Source: Membranipora membranacea (lineage: Eukaryota > Bryozoa > Gymnolaemata > Cheilostomatida > Membraniporidae). Taken from it: a stretch of DNA of 64,000 bases. The notes under the pieces are model-generated. The model was not told the origin of the DNA. It saw only the letters and a list, made by a program, of their open reading frames with translations, and ran no database searches. Positions within the stretch are counted from its first letter, which is position 1. Every line of letters starts with the position of its first letter. The position numbers were made by a program, and so were the translations under genes. Positions 25,431 to 38,047 of the stretch are shown one piece after another. The stretch covers positions 18,910,001 through 18,974,000 of the forward strand of contig OU612065.1 of the NCBI GenBank assembly GCA_914767715.1, read 5' to 3'.

Positions 25431-28400
25431 TTATACAGAATCTTTTTGCTTTGGTTTAAAGCATTTTAATTCCAGTAGCAGAAATCCGACAGTGCTAATG
25501 ATAATAAGCCCTCCAGCTAAATAGAATGCCATGTCATATGATTGAAAACGGTCGTAAAGTACACCTGGAAATTGGAATATAGAATATATACATCTGATTG
25601 TCATTCAATGTCGTCAGTGAAACAGAAAAACACCTGATGGGCTAGTCAATGTCACTGGTATCGGCTGATGGGAAGGAGAGAGCTAACACAAGGTCAGATG
25701 GTACTTTCTTGAGAGAAGCTCTTGATGTATAATGAATGTAAAACTAATTCAGTTTCACTTTCACCATATCTCAATAAGTACTTTCAGTGATCTGGCATTG
25801 GGTCCCTTTCCCACCCAACAGCACCAAGTCAGATCAGAGCCAACACATTGGATAGTAATAGGCTGCTTGGGTGAGAGATGTTGGTATACTTTAACCTGTC
25901 TAGATCGGCTGAATTGACAGTGTGAGCTAGGAGATGCTCTTGTATAATAACAATACTGAGTGTGCCTGAGCACACTCCCCCCCCCCCCCGCCTGAAGGCC
26001 CAAGAGTTTTCCTACCCTCTTTAAAAGATGCATTTTTATTCCAAGGACTAGTCGGTGGGAGTAAATGAGAACAAAACAATCAAGACACAGCAAAAATATT
26101 TTACATAATCTGTGCTGTCAGAGTAGTTTTAGGCAATAAACAAACAAACTTTATGATGCAATATAACTGACTAGAACTAGAATATGACTATAAGCAGGTT
26201 ATATATGACCCATACCTGCTAATGGAGGGCCCATCAGAACAGAGATTCCTCTTACTAGTGTTATTATACCATACGCTGTGGTTAGCTTGTCTAATCCAAT
26301 CAAATCCACCAGTACTATCGGAGAGAGTGCAATATGTCCTCCTAAAATGGAGAGCCAGATATACATAGAGAGGAAATGTGTGAACGTGTACACATTTTTA
26401 TATCTTCTTGGTTTTTAAAATGTACTGTCATATGCAGAGCTATCAGGGTGTCCTTGAGCCTTGAAACGATCACCAGGAATTATACTCTCGCTCGTACCGG
26501 GACACCTGTAGGTTACCATAGCAGGTTGAAGAGAGTTTTTTCAGTTTTTATCATGGGAGAAACCAGTGCCTATCATAATGACAATATATTCATCATTCAA
26601 CACATGACAAGATACAAGTCTATCATGGGCAGTCGGTTCCCAAAACTTACCCATAAACATGCCATAACAAAAGTTTGAGATGGCCATCGTTAGAAAGTCT
26701 GTACAGAATGGTATGCATGCACAGGATACTCCAGCAAGAAAGAGAAAAAGGTTATGAACTATCAGTGCTCTGATATTCGGTATGAGAGCTAATGCGGCTG
26801 ATATCAGGCGGCCTATCATTGTACTTCCTCCTGTAAAGGAACAAAATACAGGTGAGTCATGAGTGTGTTTGGAGCAAAATATACTACAATGTCCATGCAC
26901 AAACAGTTGCAGAATAGGCTCAGTTTAGATGTCCATCACCATTTATACCATTAACATGGGCTTCAATACCCCCCAAATCTTCCCAACCTTGACCATTCCT
27001 GCTATCCCACAAATCTTTTCTAAACTATGGCCTTATAGAAACTCTCAATATTAAAATTTTTTCTTTGTCCCTTCTCTTCAAAAAGGCTGTGTCAGCCTTG
27101 TCATGCCGCTAAGAAGTGCCCCCCCCCCCCCCGTCACAAAGAGCTAAGACTGTGTAATAAGTGTTGTAATGAACTTCTTATTTATCCAGTTTAAACTTGA
27201 TTTTCTGCTTTACATCCTATATGCTCCCTCAACAAAAAATGACAAGCTAAATAAAGGTGCTATGGGACGGTTTTAAAATTCACATAATTAAGATGTGTGA
27301 TTGTGTTATGTTTGCTTATCATGTCATGTATGATATCAAGGTTGCTTCCTCAATGTGACATCAATTTGAGGGGAATTCCTATAAATACTAATGAAAACAT
27401 CTCTGTGGAATTTTCCAATTTTATCAAGCTGTGACAAATTTAAGGTGTCACATCTTTTGCTAGCTTTTAATTTAAATTTGCATTGAATCGTTTGACATAT
27501 TACATGCACCCTTCCTTAAATAAAATCAATCACAGACACTTGTCGATATGATATTGTAATTGATCACAAAAGTCATCCGCATTTTTTCTCTTCTACTGCC
27601 TACGCAAACATTGCATGGATGGCACCATTTTCCTGCACAATAGGTTACACAGAATGAAAGTTTTTACTGCCATTGCTTACCAAGAATAGAAATTAGAAAA
27701 GCAGCTTTGTGGCTTTCCATTCCCATCGTCTCTGCCCGAACACTAGAGAAGGCAAACGGTATGAAGTATGCCAACATGATCATCATAGAGAGAAAGGCTA
27801 CCAAATTGAACGATCCCGACTTCAGCAGACTAAAATCCAACATTTCTGCAAAATATGAATGATCAATTACCATACTTGTAGTGGTGGTGGTTTCTTTGAA
27901 CAGACCTGAGCTGAAAATAGTCCAAAATGAGAGGGTATTATAAGTATAATTCTACTAAATGTGTGCCACCGTGCACATGCCTTCCTGAATCACGCTTTAT
28001 TGGGAATTGCCCTACCTTAACTCATTGGCAACACCATCCCTTATCTAACAATTGAGGGCATGCAACTTGAACTACAGCCGCTGTAGTGAGCTAGATCTAG
28101 CACAAATTCACCTCTAACAAGTATCACGGCACGTACATACCGATTTCTTAATATGCAAAACTATCACAATATAACAACTAATTATGAACAAACCTGATAA
28201 CGTATCAGCCATTTGACGTGGGAAGCAGCCGCATGTGAATGTCTTGGGAGCAACGGCCTCTTCATTCATAGCAGGTATAGAAGTTATACTGGCCATATAG
28301 TCATCCACATTGTTAGTCTCCTTATACTCAGGGAGGTGATACACACTCCCGCTGTAGAATATATCCTACAAAAGGAGTCAAAATCCCTTACCAAAAGTAT

Positions 28401-31400
28401 GTATGGTGAGAATCTACTGCTTTGATATTATACTGGGGTTTCCACCTTGGACAAAAATAATATCAACTCATTTTAAAAGCAGTGAGAGATATTCCTATTC
28501 ATAGAAAGTTGTAAAATTAAAACTGCTATAAAATTCGATGAGATCCAGAAATAATATAGAGGAATTCCTAATTGATGTTTTCTATACAGCGATGGCTCCT
28601 AAATGCATGGTGCCAACATTAGACCAAGTTTGGTCCATTTGCCTGCAGCGTGACCAGTGGAAGAGAGCAACTAGAATGCAGGCTATTGGATTAAACTTGA
28701 ACTATGTCAACATAGACTTATTATTAAGTCTATGGATGTCAATTACTATATATCATTCTCAAGGTTTTGATTGCATCAAGAAGTTTTCCTTTTCCTGCTT
28801 CTCGGAGACTATTGAAGGGTTTTCTCTAGTTATATCATACTTTTCTATAAAGAGGGCGCTTGAGATCTTCAGCTTCCTCTACGCTCAGCTGAGCCATCTT
28901 CTTCTGGCTGCCGACTCCGCCCAATCTATTGGTGCTGTGATAAACATTCACTCTGCTGCCGACGTTCATTCTGCTGCCATGTGTCGTCCTCATATTGGGA
29001 TGGCTCGTCATTATAACTTTGGTGACTATAAATGATCAGGAATATATAAATTTATTAAAGTGTCTATGATGTTAAAATGTCCGTTAGGTTAGTTTACGAC
29101 TTTGATGCTGTTGCTGACACAAAGCACTTAGCGTGTGGCAGGTCTACAACTATGGGGTGGCTCAGTGCACAAGAGTTCAAGGTACTAAATCTGGCTGCTA
29201 GCCAGATGTGAACTTACAGTGATTTCAAACTGTGCATCGTATCTCAAATTCTGATTTTAGGCGGGCAACTACCCATGCTTATCCCAATCAATCGATCAAT
29301 CAAAATTCAACATCCAGAACTTGATATCTAACACGCATAATCTGTCTCACTAAATTTACTGTTCAGTATAGAAAAGGTTTATTCCCTCTGAGGTGGCGGA
29401 GGGATATTGCGAGTATCAATGCGCACCCCACTACATGACTTTTGCAACATCCCTCCGCCACCACAGAGGATAAAAAATTATTCTAGTTCAGAACGAGTTT
29501 AAAAGCAGTGTAATGTATGTATCGAGTGTGTACCAAGTTGGACTTCAGAAACCTCAGCTATGAATGCAAGGTCAGGATCAAGTTCATGAAGGAGAGGCTA
29601 ACCTGGTTTGCCGGTCCTTTCTGAGATAAGCCCTTTAGCTTCCGGCATTGCAGGCTTTTCAGTTATCTTCTCAAGAGCTTTCTGTTGCTGTTTTTTTAAC
29701 CTTTTCTCAGCTCTGACTTTTTTATCGTGAATAGTATCAAGAGGTCTGATGAGTGCAGAAAAGAACGCTCCATGCAGGATTATACCAGCTACAAATATGA
29801 ATCCCTAAATTCTAAAGATTTTGATGCTTTACATCAGTAGTTTAAACAGGAGGCGGTATTTTGTTTTTGAGAAAAACAGAGAGCTCCCACGTCCACCGTT
29901 CAACATTCGAGACACAATATTCTGGATTAGTTGATAACATAGACTTAATAATATTATTAAGCCTATGGTTGATGATGATACAGGTAAAATCTCTTTCAGG
30001 AAGCTAAATTCGCACTTCTTGGTCTTTTTCTTTATCAGGTTTGACTATCCCATGAAAATTTTGATGATCTTACCCAGAATGAAGTGTGCAGATTTCCAAT
30101 CCATGTGCTCCAGAAGATACTGACTTGTTGGACCGAATACAAAGGTACCAACACCAGTACCACACATGCCGATACCAACAGCAATAGGTCTTCTCTTCTC
30201 AAAATACAGAGATACACTTATCACAGCTGGCATGTACATGAGCCCGAAGCCTATGCCTGAAATTATAAAGGTTCATGAAGGGAGTTAGTGTGTATCTTGC
30301 GTGAAGATCAGAAAACTTCTGGAGAAGAAAGAAAAGAAATCAACGAAGTGCAGCTGTAAGTAGGGGTGATGATCTCAGAATATGATTTCTCCTTTCATAC
30401 TGATATTGGTGTTAGCTGAATGCTTGAGTGCATATTCGTCAATGCATCGTACTGTCATGTTAAAGCTTCACAAACCCCTTGGGGTTATAGAGAGGGGAAA
30501 ATAATGATTGCTACTTTTGTGAGAAGAAGCATTCCTAGAAAGTACTTTGCAATGTGCTTAGGCGGCATCTTCCATCCAAGCCAGATATTAAAACACGTGA
30601 TCAAAAAAATATGCAAATGTAAATTCAGATTCGGCCTGATTCGAGTGTCAAAAGGTGAAACCTCTGCTCAGCGTATGACATCATACGCAAACTTAGGACA
30701 TGGGATGGCCTGAGATGCACAAATAAGTCTGTTATTGTGCAGGCTGATTAGTTGGTACATTAGACAACGCTTTAAAGCATTACAGAAAATTTGGTTTTTT
30801 TATAGTGTATGAAATGTTGAAATGTTGAATGTTTTTTGAACATGTTTAAATGAACTGAATTCATCCTATGCTGTAAATTAAGTTGGAAAACCAGTACAAA
30901 TTGGATGTCTGTGCTACCAGTAGTGGTTCACTTCCTCAGTAATTCCTTAACTTGCTTCTCGGTTTTTGAGTTCAAACACACAGTTGAAATTGGCGTGTCA
31001 GTTAGTTGCTGAGCTGAGAATCCCATAGCAGCCCTAGGCAGCCTAGCCACAGTAAATGCCAACTCAAATTATTTTCAGTAAAAAAGGTTTGTTACCCCCA
31101 GAAGGTATAACCCGTTACCCGTGAGATGTTATTTGGTGTATAAAATTAATAGCCAAAGGCAGCAGCGGTGTTTCCGATAAGGATAAACTACCATGATTTA
31201 AATCAGACTTTGAACATCCGTGTGTTTAAATTCCAAATCCTTAGAGTTCTGAACATTGGATTTGGAATCTGTTGTGAACTTTGAATTTTAGTTCACATTA
31301 ATGCAGCATGAATGCGGCATTGGTGAACCCTTGCCTATATCTTTGATATGATTATGATATAACTAGACATAACCAGGGTTTGGGGACAAAGTTTGTTTTT

Positions 31401-32088
31401 AGGCCCATCCGTTCCACCTCGTGATTTGGGCAAAGGATTCCTTTCACTTACCTCCGCACACTCCAAAGAGGAATACCATGGCTTCTATCTCTCGAGACAG
31501 CGTACATATGATAAAGGAAGATGCTGCCAATAGGGAGCCTGCGATGCCTACAGCTCGACATCCATATTTGTTTATTAGTGCACTGGCAACTGGTGCTGAA
31601 AAAATAAATAAAATTCATATACACCAACAGAGTTTTAAAAGAAACTCAAATGTCAACATTAATAAATCTAATCAATTCAAATCACAGCTTGAGATCTCAG
31701 AGTAGTCAAGTTTCACTGTTTAGTCATACTAGAGGTCTATTCAAGTAGAAGTTAAATGAATTTATGCCCAACATATTTATATCATAGTTCAGGCAGAAAA
31801 TCCAAAACATAAATCACGGCAACAAACTAGTTGGGCTGTTGCAAATTTCAAGTCATTCAAAATATACAACATAATAATATAAGGTACATAATGTACATAA
31901 TGCATGTTACTTTAGAGGAGTATATAAGCTAGAGTTCATTTTACCTATTAAAGGGGTGAGCTAATGTGAGCGAGCACCAAATATTTGGTTAGCTGAGGAG
32001 GGAGACTAAATAAAGTGGAGAAGGTGAGAAAAATGAAGCTAGCCTTAAATTTAGCTATTTCACTCCAGTGCGAACTTTTTTCCTCTAG

Positions 32089-32123
<35 letters not shown>

Positions 32124-32504
32124 TAGTGCATAACACTGTATCGACAAGCTTAACTCACCTGAGAGCATGTAGCAGCCGATAAGTGTTGACATCAGAGCAC
32201 TTGTAGCACCTGCTGAACTTTTAAAGTAAGTAGAGTAGTCCATCATAAACGAGCCAAACGCGTAGCAGATTCCATCCAGAATAAAATGGTTCATAAATGA
32301 AGCCAGGCATATCACCCAACCCCAACCTCCATCTGGTGGGCTTGGAATAAAGTCATTGATATCAGCATCAATCTCGGTTTCCTTAGAGGAAGCTATTTCC
32401 ATAAATGCAACAATATCTTTTTCCTCAGGTACTTCGGACAATGGCACCAGCTCAGAGCCTTCAGTCAGGTCACCATTCTGATACCTCTTCTCCATCTCCC
32501 TCAT
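25431..32504 (-). CDS. MCT-D: SLC16-like carrier, 10 coding exons, 606 aa
   Basis: Exons in transcript order: 32504-32159, 31595-31452, 30256-30074, 29788-29603, 29025-28841, 28365-28194, 27845-27681, 26830-26651, 26341-26216, 25564-25431. Total 1821 nt; phases 1,1,1,1,0,1,1,1,1. The first exon fuses the acidic N-tail (residues 1-55) with TM1-TM2; A, B and C have an intron there. PPDGGWGW is at 56-63. The TM5 signature is LYFEKRRPIAVG. The enlarged TM6-TM7 loop (about 240-405) opens with a Lys/Arg/Gln-rich, possibly coiled stretch (KKVRAEKRLKKQQQKALEK). An intron falls inside the loop motif, between RPLYRK and DIFYSGSV. TM8 reads GSTMIGR with Arg468 and Thr464 in place of the MCT1 Asp. Exon 6 uses the donor GTTTGT. 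Likely a plasma-membrane carrier; the substrate is unknown. Confidence 0.9.
29380..29473. repeat. Small foldback in MCT-D intron 4
   Basis: Arms of about 30 bp (29380-29410 and 29444-29473), centred on GGTGGCGGAGGGAT and its complement, enclose about 33 bp. GC content is far above that of the surroundings. Probably a MITE remnant; a structured intronic RNA is possible. Confidence 0.75.
32091..32120. repeat. (TA)15 microsatellite
   Basis: Thirty nt of uninterrupted TA in MCT-D intron 1, 38 nt from the exon 1 donor site. Confidence 0.95.
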
Positions 32505-35500
32505 AAGAAGGACCCGTTTCGTTTACTAGTGTAAGAATGAAGCGCTAAAGTAGGTAGAATATTTCTCAGCGACGACGTAGATACTTATCTGACAAGAAAG
32601 TTCAACCAAACAACATTTATTTAGAAATGTATTTTGATATGTAGAGGGTTGATTTCACACTCGTGTTGACATGTGAAGAACACTATTATGCCAAATACTA
32701 AGGTCCCTGACTATGACATTCACATCTGCGAAGCATTAGTAAAATAGCCCTATTTATTGTGTCAATTCAATAGAGAGTTTATTCATAATGGATTGATATT
32801 AACAAATAAAATAACAACAGCGCAGTGAAACATCTTCATAGCCACAATCCCTCATGACAAAATCTAATTTTATCGTATACCAGGAGCCCAGCCCCGTCTC
32901 TGAGCTTGATGATAGAAACACGACTAGAAAACTTTCCATAAGAGCTATTGGCAGTGAATTTTGTGCATACCCTCTGAAATGAACACATGGACGGAAAATT
33001 GAAACTTTAAAAGGGGATTGTCGGACGTGTGTAACTGCCTGATAAAATGTTTTATTTTATTGGAGTCTTATGAATAAGTGTCTTTTTTTGTACTCACCTT
33101 TTGTACTCACCTCACAATATTAAACGCTTTTTTTTCCAGCAGCAAAGCTTTGTTCCACCTTTACATCAAGCGACTTATAAAAGAACAATCATTCAATATT
33201 GTGATCTGTAACAAAAGAAGTTTAATTAAATTCACAGTAAAATCTGCTGTCCATATGTAGAGTATGTCATAAGTAATGAATGTAAAAAATAATTATAATT
33301 AATGTCATACATGTACCTATAGGTCAAAGCCCCTCTTTCACTGCATCATAAAAAAAGGTAGCTGCCGGCTGTTGTAGCAATTGGTCAATACCTTCTTCTT
33401 GCTTTATACAATGAAGTTCATTGCTTTATAGGTGAGTGGAGTAAGTAAGTTCACCATCTGTTGAGTTACAATGTACCTAGAAGGGTTCGAGTCCACTTAC
33501 TTTTTCAGCAGACCTTATATACCTGCCCAGTCACGTAGTATTCACACCTAATTATATTATTGCCACAGAAAAAAGTCAATAATGGCCCATCACACTTTTT
33601 GTTAACGTAAACAGTGGCCTTATGGTGAGAGGATGGTGCAAAGGAAATGGGTACTATTAAGAAACCACTGGCAGACTGGTCAATGGTTGGATAAGATAAA
33701 CGTTGGCAATGGCAAGAGACAAAGACCACAAAAAGTTCACAATGCATGCATCCCATCCGGGAGTTGTTACTATAAATAGACCTTGAAAAAATACTATTCA
33801 ATGTTCCCATCGTAGCGTAGTAAGAAGTGCCGTAACACTTTATCAGTGAACTCTATATTACTGTTCAATGGCCTGCCCATCTGGATTGTTAAATTCACAG
33901 TGTTACACAGCTTTATTATCAGTGTGTCCTTGTTACAATTGCCAATTATTACACTTACTCATATGATAAGCCGGTACAACTTCGTACTGAAAGACGTCTG
34001 AATTATGATGTCCTTGTCTACGTTTCAGTTTGAGTACCTTCCACAACCTTGTGCAAGACAGATAAGCTAAAATTATTTGTACAAAATGAAAATGATAAAA
34101 ATAAAATAAACATCTTTCATGGCGAACAGAGATTTCGTAGATGACTGACTCATTGTACTCATTTTATTGCGTAATATCCCGAACAAAGGATCTGATCAGG
34201 ATCACAATAGTTAGAGTCGTTGTTTGCACAAGATACACTTTACACACAAAAGACTTCCATGTTTTGCTCTGAATAATGACATTCCGATAATAGATAATTC
34301 CTTACATGTTGGAAGGCATCAGCCGCTCTTATACAAAACTATCTATTAGAAATCTGATGTTGACAGAATGGATTTGTAATTTCACAATGTTGTTTGTCCG
34401 CTTCAAGGATTATGATGAAGCAGATTTAGTACTTGTAACTTTAAGACTTGGTTATACAAAAAACCTGGTTATACCTGGTTATACAAAAAAGCTGACTTTC
34501 AAGTCCAGTCTGGGTCATCATGCTTCGCAGGAGGTCAATTAACCTGTTTGATGATCAGAGTGTCTCCCGTTTTTGTTTCCCGCTGGGTTGTATGAAAAGT
34601 CCTATATTGTGAGATCTATTTTAAACTTGTCATCTCAACAGCAAAAACTGTAGCCAATCAATCGGACAATACGAGGGAATTTTATTAAATCGATGTTGGT
34701 CTAGGTAGCATTTCCAGGTCACAATGGCACTGCTTACTTTTCTTATACTCCCGACCCTTAGACTTTCACTTTACTCGAAGAATTTCTACTAATCATTTTA
34801 TGCAAGTTAGAAGTCTGTGGAGTTGTCTCGCATATATCATTGCTGAGACAAATCCTTAGTTGAGTTTAATACCAAAATTGGCAACTCTTTGATCCGCGGA
34901 GTTGTATCCAACTTTGTGCATTAACAAAAATTTGGTTTGGCTTTTTTCAATTAAACGCTAATCTTGCTCATTAGCTTCACTCTGGTGCAAGACAGAGTTT
35001 TGCAAACAAGAAAATAAATTTATTGAGCTTAGTCATCAAAAAAGATGAAATACCAAATCCACTGCCTGAGGAGTAATGTTGATTATGCTTGAGGACTCAG
35101 TCTGTGACTTTGGCGATTTCACTGTTATTTGTGAGTGGCTTTCTATTTGAGTTTCCTCCCAACCAAGAGAGAAGAAGTTTAAGCGCCATGATTGCTGGAG
35201 GTAGCAGTACATAAACAACCACTTTCCCCTAAATGAACGTGGGAAAGTGGTTGATAATGTAATGCTGCTAGCAGCTATCAGGCGCTTAACGTGATATATC
35301 GCCTTTTCAGTTTCTCAGGAACTACTTGTCCCATCTCAAAAATTCCTTCACTGACACATCGCCAGTAGTCATACTTGTGTTTAATATCGCAATATTTTTT
35401 CAAAGTGCATGTTCCTAACTTGAATAATTTTACATTAACTAAAATACATTAAAAACATATAGGCAGCAATGGGCAAAATGATGCAGTAAATTACGTTGTG

Positions 35501-38047
35501 CAAAAGCGTGATGAAAATCTAAGCAGTATTACATGCAAAGCACACTGATCATGTGATATACTATTGCATGTATATCTCTGATCGATAGAGAGTGAATTAA
35601 TTCACTTAGCTTGAGTGCAGCTGAAATTGAGTATTTAGGAGACGTATGGATGATTACCCAAACTTTTGGATATACACTTATCATTTTCTCATTCTTTGTT
35701 AAAATATTTTAATTTATATTTAGAAAATCTGATATTACCTTTTAACAGTTTTAGAAGAGCATTTAGCACATGTTTTTGACAAGAAAAGTGACATCGAAAC
35801 TGTGTATTGCTAGCCTAAGCTCAGAAGAGAGAACTAATAATGCAGAGCTAGGTAATTCTGTTTCGATCATGTCTGTTTGATAAAATTAAAGTTGTCCTCT
35901 CTTTCAGCCAAATGTAGGTGCTCAATATTTGCAACAGAAGCTCTATCGATCAGAGATACACATACTAATACTAATAAATTTTGTGGTTTTGAACACAGCT
36001 AAGCCCATTCATGTACAAAACACAAACAGATTGTCCATCCAAAGAGGAATTATTGAACTGAATGCTAGAGTCTGGTGGCTTCTGGACTAATAGTGTAATC
36101 TCGAAATCAGTGTGCATGCAAAGCACATTGTGTACAACAATGGATCACCTTTTTAGGGTGATTGTTTGGCATGGAAAGAGAAATGTTTATGCTCATAACT
36201 TCTCTACTAATAAATTTATCCTCAATCGCCATGACCAAAACCTCTCTAGTTTAATGGAAGCTAGTGTGTTTAACATGTTGTTTAACCTAATTTCAGTTTT
36301 TTTGGCTGGAAAAGAATGCATGTTTTGGACCAAATAAAGCTGGTTTAGCCACAATAATCCAAATATCTTAAGATGTAAAGCCATAATCAACAATTGCTTC
36401 GATCAAAACCTAGACAATCTCCTATTGTTCATCATGCTGACAACAAATTTGACTGACATCTTTCTGAATTTCTGATTTTTGGCTGGAAAATTCTGACCTA
36501 AATTAGTTAAAATTTGGGTTATTATCTGTTACAGTTGTGACAACCAGGATCTGTAAGATGGTAAGATTATTGATTGAAGTGACAGTACAAGACCCAAATG
36601 GTATAATGAATTGGAAATTTTAGTTTCTGCATTATTGGGGTCGCATGTAATGAGGGGTCAGAAATGGCCCTATTACCATTGCAAAAATCAATTTCAAGTC
36701 TCGAAGACAGGAGGCCTAAAATCATAAAGTTTCACCAAAATGTCACTCCTTCAGTTAGTGCCATGCCTCCTCTATATGGTGAAAGCATAAACTAATCAAA
36801 TACCTTAAAAACAAGGCACAGAGGACACAATTTAATAAGGGCACTTTTTGCCCCAAAATGAACTTCCAGAGGTCACTGCGACTCAACGTCAAATATTTGG
36901 GAGGTTTCAACTGTGAAAATAACTATTAGACATGATCACCAATACAATATTAAAAAGTTTTAAAACGCGATATAACACGTTAAACTAAGAGTGGAGTTAA
37001 TTTATCAAGGCAGGAGAACCCCTACCACTCAGAGAAACTTAGCGATACATGTGGCATTTCCTGAAAGGGTCAACAACCCAATTAAATTTTGCGAATAATG
37101 AATAAATGATCAAAGCTTGTCACAAATTCTGGGCATCAAGATCAAATCATTGTGTAGACTTCAGATAACTATACATGTTTATTCATATTTCATGTACAAA
37201 AAATAACAGCTTAACCAAAAACTTCCTCTTTTCTCCATACTCATGAGAAGGTAGAAAATTACAAAACAAACACTTCTGGCTCAAAAACAATCAATTACAA
37301 TCTGCTGCACTATTATGGTAGGCTTTAGAACACCTCTCCTTACTTGCTACGTAATCAAACATTATTTTGAAGTATCAAATACAAAGGTTTTTGAATCTAG
37401 TCGTTCTTATGCTAGTCAGGCACAAACAGTTGTACATACAGATGACAGTGTTTGATAGTGATAGTGATATAGATAGTGAAAAGACATACAAAATGTCTGA
37501 TCACTCGTCATTAGTTCTCATTATGTTCTTACTGGACATGGAGGACGGTAAAATGCTACATTGATAATGAAAATGGCATTATTAACTTTAATACTGGCAA
37601 ATAGGCTTATGGGAGACCACAGTAACTTATGCGGTGTGCAAAATGTAGAAAAATACTTTGAAAACAACGAATATTGTAAATAGTGTTGGTAAAATCATGT
37701 GGTATAGATTCATTAAGTAAGAAATATGTTACATTTGAAAGAAAATATCTAATAGAACACGCATAATATAGAATTTTTTTTATATATGTTGCCTATATAC
37801 AGCTCAATAACCTATTTACCACACAAAAGTAAGTACTTTAGTCTGTTGAGATTGATACCATAAACTGCTGGAAGCTTAATTCAAGATCATGACTACCCCA
37901 GTGAATTGAGATCGATACACGATATGATTGGAAGAAATATGGCGGATATAAGTCAGTTTATCTAACCTTTCACATAAAAATAAAGCTGGCTGTGACAAGC
38001 ATTGTAAAGTCGGTCAAATTCTCATCTAACAAAAAAAATTCTGCAAT
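32505..38047. other. 5.5-kb spacer between MCT-D and MCT-E, no gene recognised
   Basis: Upstream region of MCT-D (promoter probably near 32505-33000) and 3' side of MCT-E. The ORFs present (for example 33810-33505 on the minus strand, 101 codons) show no domain, motif or splice context I recognise. There is a short tandem CTGGTTATAC repeat near 34459-34480, a B-box-like GGGTTCGAGTCC near 33484, and a foldback at 35179. Confidence 0.6.
35179..35289. mobile_element. 111-bp TTAA-bounded hairpin (MITE or precursor-like hairpin)
   Basis: The ends TTAAGCGCC and GGCGCTTAA are exact reverse complements. Imperfect arms of about 47 bp close on a 13-bp perfect stem (CAACCACTTTCCC and its complement) with a short loop. 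TTAA lies at both edges, as in the larger foldback at 6805-7219. Confidence 0.7.

Noticed and set aside
28538-29035. 165-codon plus-strand ORF
   Set aside because: Its 3' part is antisense to MCT-D exon 5 (28841-29025) and the rest lies in intron; no domain and no splice context.
33505-33810. 101-codon minus-strand ORF upstream of MCT-D
   Set aside because: No recognisable family, signal peptide or neighbouring exon; chance ORFs of this size are expected in 5.5 kb.
37367-37446. Possible terminal coding exon (reading SSRSYASQAQTVVHT then stop)
   Set aside because: No polypyrimidine tract or partner exon could be found, and MCT-E already ends properly at 38048.
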